Positions 57,343-64,000 of a DNA stretch of 64,000 nt are shown piece by piece (within the stretch, counting starts at the first letter, position 1; each line of letters begins with the position of its first letter). A program made the translations under genes and the position numbers. The notes under the pieces were generated by a model. It saw only the letters and a list, made by a program, of their open reading frames with translations, ran no database searches and had not been told where the DNA came from. The stretch comes from Metarhizium brunneum (lineage: Eukaryota; Ascomycota; Sordariomycetes; Hypocreales; Clavicipitaceae): positions 2,108,001 to 2,172,000 of the forward strand of contig NC_089422.1 in NCBI RefSeq assembly GCF_013426205.1, written 5' to 3'.

Positions 57343-58458
57343 ATGTCGGAATCAAAATCATGTCTCGAGTTTTTCAGTTTTGGGGTAGAGTTTTGTGCAA
57401 CATGCTCATCGTCCCAGCTTTCCGAGGAGGCCTTCAACGAAAGGTTGGAAAACCATTACATCAATCCTCGCTGGGTTTTACTCCCTGGCACCCGCTGCCA
57501 TGACACATACACACATGTTCCAGACACCAACGGATTCTCTCTGACGTACACTGACTTGAGCGCTCCATACGAAGCTGGATTCAAGTTGGGAGTTGAGATG
57601 TATTCTCCGCCATACTGCGACTTGACTCCCAAGCAAGCCGCGAAAAAAGCATCAGAGGCCATCCGGGATGTGGAAAGAGCCGCTAATATCCGCATCATGT
57701 CGCACGAGGGATACGGAATGACGATCCATGTTGCTGTCAAAGGCGGCATACGCTTAATGGTAGCCCGGAAGGCCGTCACCCTCGTCTTATTACTGGAAGA
57801 CCAGCTCCTCAGCAGACTTTGCGCACCGAGCCGTCGAGACCCGAAGAATTACCACCCCATTGGAAGCAAGTCGGTCATTGCGAATCTTCAGCTGCCAGAC
57901 GATCCATCTGCCCTACAACGCTATAGCGATGCAATGTTGGCGTATTTGCCTTGGGCGGGAGAGAGGCTCGAAAAAGCGCCGTGGAACGACCACCGAACCG
58001 AGCGCTTTCAGAACATCCTACGTGTGCTCTGGGACGCTCAGGATATTACGAATATTAGGGATATTGTGAGGTATTTGTGGACAGAGGACAGGGGAAGATG
58101 TGCGTTTACTTTTCACATCTGCGACCGCGTTCCTGTTGATAGGAGACAAGTTACGGAGAGGGTGTCGGCGCCGGACTACATTCGAGGACTGCCTTCGATG
58201 TTCGAGTTTCGATATCCAGAGTCGACTTTTGATCAAGATTTCATCAGCAACTGGATAGAGCTATCGAATAGGATCATTCAGATTGCCTGCTGTTCGCCCC
58301 CAGAGTTCAGGGGCATCACGGAGAGCATTTGGAAAACGCTCGAGGAGCAAGCTGCTCTCCATAGACCGGCGTGGCCAGCCCTATTGGAGTGCCTTGGGTT
58401 GGGGACTCAAATCGACTATTGGAAAGAGAAATTGGACAGTTATGGCCATCATCATTAA
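57343..58458 (+). CDS. amidoligase-like protein (Amidoligase_2 family, fungal type)
   Basis: 371 aa, single exon from ATG 57343; the frame continues upstream without an appropriate start. The N-terminal strand reads FFSFGVEF, the hallmark G-V-E of the amidoligase/glutamine-synthetase-like fold. It is followed by GFKLGVEMYSPPY (second acidic metal-site strand) and MTIHVAVKGG (His strand). Next is VARKAVTLVLLLEDQLLSRL with CAPSRRDP, the usual sequel of the fungal family. In bacteria relatives form amide bonds in peptide tagging or modification; fungal members have no known substrate. Catalytic acids seem retained, but the HVH motif is HVA here, so activity is unsure. The gene is isolated. Confidence 0.75.
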   Translation: MSESKSCLEFFSFGVEFCATCSSSQLSEEAFNERLENHYINPRWVLLPGTRCHDTYTHVPDTNGFSLTYTDLSAPYEAGFKLGVEMYSPPYCDLTPKQAAKKASEAIRDVERAANIRIMSHEGYGMTIHVAVKGGIRLMVARKAVTLVLLLEDQLLSRLCAPSRRDPKNYHPIGSKSVIANLQLPDDPSALQRYSDAMLAYLPWAGERLEKAPWNDHRTERFQNILRVLWDAQDITNIRDIVRYLWTEDRGRCAFTFHICDRVPVDRRQVTERVSAPDYIRGLPSMFEFRYPESTFDQDFISNWIELSNRIIQIACCSPPEFRGITESIWKTLEEQAALHRPAWPALLECLGLGTQIDYWKEKLDSYGHHH

Positions 58459-60022
58459 AACGGTCTTGTTCGGCGCTGGCAGTGTGTTATTGAAGGATGC
58501 AAGTCTTTCCGTTTATTACTCTCTTCAGCTGTTCTACAACGAAATAGCTTGGTCTACAAGACCGGATCCACGCAGCTGTGAAGGCAAAATATTGGGATAA
58601 GGGATTAGGACTTGGAAATGAGAAGTTGTGTTGGGTTCCCAATGCCTTAAAATACGTTTTTTTACCACCACAAAGAAGTCAACAGTTTGCTGATAAAAAA
58701 TAGTAGCAAATTCTGGTGTCGGAAAAGTTAGTACAATCAGTTAGTTAGTTTCGCCTCGGATTTCAAATGCAGATACATTTTAGCCTGCGTGTCACATCTG
58801 TGCCTCATTAGCAACGGCATTTCCCATCCCTTGGCGTCAATGTTCTTGTTGAAAGTGTCGTGATTTCGAACCATGATTATTGTGCGCATTGCCAATTCTC
58901 CCTCGAAGGGAAAGGCAATCCGGCCCAGGCTTCGACTTCGATCTGCTCTAGACAGATACACATTCTGCAAAGTCTTGAAATACGACACTGGGATGCGTTG
59001 CTGTTGGTGGGCGTTGATCGAACCGTTGCATTCAGGCAGTTCAAATGCCGACATCCGAGGCTGCATCGTGCCTTCCCTCCATTTGTGTCCGAAATATTGA
59101 CACAGCATTCCGCCCCTCCGATGAGCATCTGCATGCTTCTCCACGTTTCCATCTCATCGTCGGTCAAGGCCGACAGGCAGTCAAGGTCGAAAAGACTGGA
59201 ACTTCAATGGCAGAAAGGCCCGGGTTCTCCAATCACATGCAGATGAACCACTCCCGCTCCCCAGGTAAAGGAAACTGCAATAATGACCCGCGACTACGCC
59301 GTCGACGACCGACTATCGACCCGGTCTAGGCACCCCGCGAGCCGACATGAATGGCTTCAACATGCCACGAGCATAGCAGCAGTTCCTGGCCCTCGAATTC
59401 ATTTCCAATACCAAAAGGCTGTGCGTCTGCCAGCACCGCCAAATGGGCCCATGGGCCCCATGGGGTTGAAAGCCTGGCCGAGCGAGTTCTGTCGGCCCGA
59501 CGATCCTTGCCTGCTGATGGGACCTTGTTCCTGGAAGAATATCGTCAACGCCGGCCAGTATGCCGAATTGGGAGACGTCGAGTGCAGAGGGGCGTCGTGG
59601 TTGGTTGTCGGCGTGTCGCACCAGCACAGACTTCATCGCCCGCATCGCCCGCATCGCCCACATCACCTCCTCCATGCAACGACGCTCTTGGAGTGGACTC
59701 GGAGCCTCCAAAGGCCCGATAAACTCGGAGCCAAGCAGGGAACAGCCCACGGCGCCCCGAGTCCTCGCTCAGCTCTCGTCGTCTTTACCCCAGAGTGAGC
59801 TGGGGAAAAGGACCGATCTCCCCAGCACGACTCTACAAGCGAACCGCAGAAGCGGGGCGACGGCATCATCGAGTCAAATGACCATACAGACTTGCACAGT
59901 TTTGAACAAGTCCAGCTTTGACTATTTAAGGGGCCTTGGAGCCATAGCAATCGGACGAAAGCTGCACATCAGACTCGGCTCGTGGGACGCACAGCCTGTT
60001 GAAAGTTGAAACCCAGGGCACA
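58459..60022. other. intergenic, upstream of glucoamylase
   Basis: Several overlapping frames (58737-59144 on -, 59283-59798 on +, 59313-59750 on -) without domains. The tract holds trinucleotide-type repetition (CGCCCGCAT units near 59640-59660). It contains the glucoamylase promoter with a TATA-like box and CTGGGG words of CreA type near 59800, not tested. Confidence 0.4.
59923..59930 (+). promoter_or_regulatory. TATA-like box of glucoamylase gene
   Basis: TATTTAAG lies 93-100 nt upstream of the glucoamylase start codon. Confidence 0.5.
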
Positions 60023-61832
60023 ATGTACAAGAAGCTCGTCAGCGTGCTGGCGGTGGCTGGCCTGTGGCTGGATGGAGCCGTAGCTCGCAGCCGCATTTCT
60101 TGCCGAGACGACCTAAATGCCTTCATCACCAAACAGAACCACATTTCCCTTGATGGAGTTCTGGCCAATATTGGCTCTGATGGGTCACGGGCCCAGGGTG
60201 CCGCGGCTGGCGCTGTCGTGGCCAGCCCAAGCAAGTCGGATCCAGACTGTATGAAAACATTCCCCAGCTGGGAGACTTGAGACTAACTCTGCAATAGACT
60301 GGTATACTTGGAGCCGGGACTCTGCTTTGACCTTCAAGGTCTTGATCGAGCTCTTTATTGGCGGGAACAAGTCTCTGCAGCCCAAGATTGAGCAGTACAT
60401 GACCGCCCAGGCACATCTACAAGGGGTGAGCAATCCTTCCGGCGGACCAGACACAGGCGGCTTGGGAGAGCCCAAGTTCCACGTCAATCTCACAGCCTTT
60501 ACTGGTCCCTGGGGTAGGCCACAGCGCGATGGTCCTCCTTTGCGAGCCACTGCTCTCACCATTTATGCCAACTGGCTCATTGCCAACGGGGGCCAGGCTG
60601 AGGCTGCAAACACCGTCTGGCCAATTATTGCCAAAGACCTGGCATACACGGTTCAGTATTGGAACCGAACCGGCTTCGATTTGTGGGAGGAAATCAACGG
60701 CTCCTCCTTCTTTACTCTTTCCGCCTCATTTCGTGCTCTGGTCGAGGGCGCTACCCTCGCCAAGGCACTCGGCAAGCAGTGCCCAGATTGCGAAACCAAC
60801 GCGCCTAGAATACTCTGCTTCCTTCAAAGCTTCTGGGCCAGTGGCTATATCGACTCCAACATCAACGTCAACGATGGTCGAACCGGCAAGGACGTCAACT
60901 CCATCATCTCGTCCATTCACACTTTTGATCCTGCAGCTGCCTGCACGGATGCCACCTTCCAGCCCTGTTCATCCAGGGCCCTGGCCAACCACAAGGCAGT
61001 TGTCGATTCCTTTCGTACGATTTATGCCGTGAACAAGGGCCGAACGCCTGGCAGGGCAGCTGCTGTAGGCCGCTACTCAGAAGACGTATACTACAACGGT
61101 AACCCTTGGTACTTGGCCACAATGGCAGCCGCCGAGCAGATGTACGCTGCGGTCTACCAGTGGCGGAAAATTGGTTCCATTACCGTGGACGCCACGTCTC
61201 TCCCTTTCTTCATTGACCTGATGCCAAATATTGCTGCAGGCACCTATGCTAAGGACTCTGACACCTTTACTTCCATTATCAAGGCAGTGACGGCTTATGG
61301 AGATGACTTTATCAATGTTGTGAAGCAATACACTCCCGCCGACGGCTCCCTGGCCGAACAGTTTGACCGAGAAACGGGGAGCCCCAAGTCTGCTGTTCAC
61401 TTGACTTGGTCGTACGCATCATTCGTCGGAGCTGTCGAACGCAGATCTGGCGTTGTTCCACCCTCGTGGGGAGAGCCCAACGCCAATACCGTTCCCAAGA
61501 TTTGCGAGGCTCCTCCTAGCTGTGACTCCACCATGACCTTCAACGTCAAGGTTACCACGGTCCCCGGAGAGAACATCTATGTCGTTGGCTCCATTACCGA
61601 GTTGAAAAACTGGTCACCGGCCGATGCCATTCCCTTGGATGCGTCACAATACACCCCCAGCAACCCGCTTTGGAGCGCAAAGGTCACGATGCCTGCCGGA
61701 ACAAACTTTGAGTACAAGTATATCAAGAAGACGAGTGAGGGAAGTGTTGTATGGGAGAGTGACCCCAATCGTAGCGCGACATCCTCTACCGGATGCCGTA
61801 GCACGGGGACGCTCAATGATGAGTGGAGATGA
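60023..61832 (+). CDS. glucoamylase (GH15 with CBM20 starch-binding domain)
   Basis: Secreted glucan 1,4-alpha-glucosidase releasing glucose from starch ends. Exons 60023-60248 and 60298-61832 give 586 aa. Signal peptide about residues 1-21. GH15 domain runs from about 30 to 455, with YWYTWSRDSA at the substrate pocket, general acid in DLWEEINGSSFF (E206/E207) and general base in GSLAEQFDRETG (E429). CBM20 runs from about 487 to the end (MTFNVKVTT, NIYVVGSI, LKNWSP, WESDPNRS). The linker between them is only about 30 residues and not Ser/Thr-rich, unlike Aspergillus niger GlaA. The intron has a CTAAC branch. ATG 60023 begins the signal peptide. Intact. Likely carbon-regulated. Confidence 0.96.
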
Positions 61833-62195
61833 CGGGATAATAGACACGGGCTTGAGTAGACAGAGTAATGTATAAATGACTTGGTTCGCATTGTATGTTG
61901 TGGTTGTGCAAGTTTGTCATGGCAGCAGCTAGTCGCTGTTGGCATCCGCGATCTGCGTTCGACAGCCGGTCAAGCGACAATACGATATGCCTACAGTCCA
62001 GGGGTCTCGTGTCGAACTGCAGATTGGCTTTTTGCCTCGATCCAATCGGCCCAATCCTCGTGGAGACGTGCCTCGGTTCGAGTGGCTCTACCCCACAACC
62101 TGTCGCAATCCCCACGTCGATAAATACGGGGTCATTTGGACACAGCAGTGCAAGTGAAGAACAGAGTGATGTGAAGAATAGAGAAGGAAAAAAAA
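61833..62195. other. intergenic between glucoamylase and PhyH gene
   Basis: Short tandem spacer (363 nt) holding the glucoamylase 3' end and the PhyH promoter. An A-rich stretch directly precedes the PhyH ATG. No gene. Confidence 0.45.
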
Positions 62196-63127
62196 ATGGC
62201 ACAAACGCTCGAAACCCGTGATATCCAAAAGCTCATCGACCAGGTCACCCGAGACGGGTACGTGGTCATCCCGCACGCCTTCTCCGCCAGCCAAGTGTCC
62301 CAGGCCAAGGCGGAGGTGGCGCGGCTGTCGGGGACGGCGGAGGCGGGGCCGGCCGGGCAGGCGGGGCGGAACGCGTTCGAGGGCCTGCGCACGCAGCGCA
62401 TCTATGCGCTGCTCAACAAGGCGCGCTGCTTCGACCAGTTCGCGCTGCACCCGGCGGTGCTCGCGCTCAACGACCACTTCCTCGACGACGGGTACTTGCT
62501 GAACGCGCTGCACAGCGTCAACATTGGGCCGGGGGAGGCGGCGCAGAGGCTGCACCACGACGACCAGTACGTGACGGTGCCGAGGCCGCACCGGCCGTTT
62601 GGCGCGGTGGGTGTTCTTCCTTTTTCTTTTCCTTTTTTTTTTCGCTGCTGAGAATGATGGCGTGTTTTGTTATTATTATTATTATTTTAATTTTTTACTG
62701 ACAATACAAGGCCATCATGGTCGCGTTGGACGACTACACCCCGACCAACGGCGGCACCAACGTGGTCCCCCGGTCGCACACGTGGGCCGGCGACCGGGTG
62801 CCCGCGCGGTCCGAGGCTGTCGCCGTGGCCATGCCCGCCGGCAGCATCGTGTACTTTGTCGGGACGCTCTGGCACGGCGGGGGCCGCAACGCCTCGGGCG
62901 CGGGCAGGCTGGCGCTGACGGTGCAGTACTGCCAGCCGTGGATGCGGCCGCTGGAGAACCAGCTGCTGGCCGTCGACTGGGACAAGCTCGACGACCTGCC
63001 GCCGCGCCTCGTCGGCATGATGGGCTACAAGGTCGGCGCGCCGTTTATCGGCTACGTCGACGGCCGGAGCCCCCGGACCAGGGTGACGGAGCTGCTGGGG
63101 AGGTGGAGGGCGCGGAGTAAGCTGTGA
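62196..63127 (+). CDS. phytanoyl-CoA dioxygenase (PhyH) family protein
   Basis: Fe(II)/2-oxoglutarate-dependent oxygenase. Exons 62196-62606 and 62711-63127 join in phase 0 to 275 aa. The iron ligands are seen as the H-x-D pair in RLHHDDQYV and the distal His in LWHGGGRNASG, with the 2-oxoglutarate-binding segment RLALTVQYCQPW. The N-terminal helix region (DGYVVIPHAFS) is typical. The intron contains a pyrimidine tract and a TAT-type triplet repeat (TTATTATTATTATT). Coding DNA is very GC-rich, with third positions almost all G or C, unlike neighbours to the left but like the transcription-factor gene to the right. The substrate is unknown; relatives act in metabolite biosynthesis as well as lipid oxidation. 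Confidence 0.9.
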
Positions 63128-63394
63128 GTGCGTCGTTGATGTGACGAGGCGTCGCAGGCTGGTGCTGTGGTCTGTGGCACTGGGTACTTGAGTTGACTGG
63201 TAACACGGGATATCTGGACATCTGGAGTTGGGCACCTGCAACATCAACGTCGATGGACCACATGCATGTACCCACGGTAGCACAACGTGTAGCAGCACTA
63301 ATATATTTGCCCCCCAACAAGTACCTAGGTAGGCATACTTGACAGTACTGCCAACGCAAACAAGCAACATTGAATGTCAACATTCCATGTTGAA

Positions 63395-64000
63395 TTACGC
63401 GCATCGCCCGGCCCCCCAAAGCGCCTCCAGCTCGGCCACCTCGCCCTCCACGCCAACACCAATGCCCGTCGCGGCCCTCATCCTCCGCACGCACGCCCTC
63501 ACGGCGTCCTGCTGCGCCGGGTGCGTCACCTCCCGCGCGGCGAGCAGCAGCCCCGCGACGAGCACCGGATCCCACTGCTCCGCGAGGTCGTTGGCGCACG
63601 CCATGCCCGCCAGGGTCCGGACGTGCCAGCCCCGCGACGAGGCCGCCGCGCGCCCGGGGAGCCTCCGGTGCAGCAGCCGCGGCTTGTCGGCCAGCAGCAG
63701 CAGCGAGCACAGGTGGTACGCGGCGTTGGCATTCATGGCCAGCGCGTGCGTGTACAGCTGCACGGGGAGCGAGGCGTCGGCGTCGGCGTCGGCCTCGAGG
63801 CTGCCCATGTCCAGCGCCGGCCGCATCGTCGCCGGCCGCCGGTCCCGCCACGCCTGGCAGCTCGTCCACAAGGAGAGCCACTTTGCCGCCCAGGTGCCTG
63901 GGTTCGGCGACGTGCACATGGAGTCTTGGAGGAGCGGCTGCGGGAGCGGCAGAGATGCGTCGTGGACGAGGTGCAGGGCCACGGTGAGGTGGTGCATCGA
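63395..64000 (-). CDS. fungal-specific transcription factor, C-terminal part (cut by window end)
   Basis: The gene runs off the right edge; its N-terminus with the expected Zn2Cys6 DNA-binding domain is not in the window. About 200 residues are visible. The pattern SPNPGTWAAKWLSLWTSC with WRDRRPATMRPAL, then LPVQLYTHALAMNANAAYHLCSLLLLADKPRL, matches the middle homology region of fungal transcription factors (Fungal_trans_2 type). The tail ends VAELEALWGAGRCA. The ATG at 63997 is inside the domain and is not the true start. It is convergent with the PhyH gene, 267 bp apart, and shares its extreme GC3, so the pair may be co-inherited. A regulatory link is only suggested. Confidence 0.85.
   Translation of the reverse strand, partial: SMHHLTVALHLVHDASLPLPQPLLQDSMCTSPNPGTWAAKWLSLWTSCQAWRDRRPATMRPALDMGSLEADADADASLPVQLYTHALAMNANAAYHLCSLLLLADKPRLLHRRLPGRAAASSRGWHVRTLAGMACANDLAEQWDPVLVAGLLLAAREVTHPAQQDAVRACVRRMRAATGIGVGVEGEVAELEALWGAGRCA

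Noticed and set aside
58737..59144. 135-aa minus-strand frame
   Set aside because: Parts look protein-like, but I cannot match it to a family and other frames overlap it; it may be a relic.
1..64000. CRISPR arrays, prokaryotic operons or phage
   Set aside because: Spliced fungal genes throughout; no regularly spaced direct repeats with spacers.

Overview
This 64 kb window is nuclear DNA of a filamentous ascomycete. Genes are split by short GT-AG introns with CTAAC-type branch sites, and the gene set includes a class II hydrophobin, a glucoamylase with a starch-binding domain, TRAPP-II subunit Trs130, a Helitron relic and a Sordariomycete-type alpha-pheromone precursor. The repeats of that precursor (W-C-x-x-P-G-x-P-C-W) and the secreted-protein set suggest Hypocreales, possibly a Clavicipitaceae-like insect, nematode or plant associate. 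The species cannot be named from sequence alone.

Left part (0-12.5 kb): an accessory-looking run of a DHA1-type MFS transporter, an MpaB-like membrane oxygenase and a monocarboxylate-transporter-like MFS protein, all on the + strand. Then an AT-rich gene-free tract, an intron-bearing tRNA-Thr(TGT), a sulfotransferase-like P-loop protein (-) and a secreted M20 peptidase (+). Housekeeping block (12.5-24 kb): mri1 (methionine salvage) and TRS130 are divergent across a 458 bp promoter, followed by a 3.9 kb gap and a SCOC/Slo1-like coiled-coil gene (-).

Centre (23.5-39 kb): a gene desert of about 7.4 kb carries several copies of the 9-mer TACTCCGTA. It ends in a degraded patch with a broken PEBP-family gene, a broken and internally deleted amino-acid permease gene, and a 187 bp tandem duplication whose copies differ almost only by C:G to T:A transitions, mostly at CpA, as left by repeat-induced point mutation (RIP). 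Intact genes follow: a phosphoinositide phospholipase C and the alpha-pheromone precursor, whose six cysteine-bracketed repeats are unusually heterogeneous.

Right part (39-64 kb): a small mitochondrial-type protein, an orphan kinase-tail exon, a TATA-driven class II hydrophobin, a small conserved stress-type protein, a conserved hypothetical gene next to a Helitron Rep relic, a SnoaL-like protein, a pepsin-type aspartic protease, an amidoligase-like protein, a glucoamylase, a PhyH dioxygenase, and a fungal transcription-factor gene cut by the window edge.

Exon coordinates come from hand-reading splice sites and reading frames. Family assignments rest on motif recognition without database searches.
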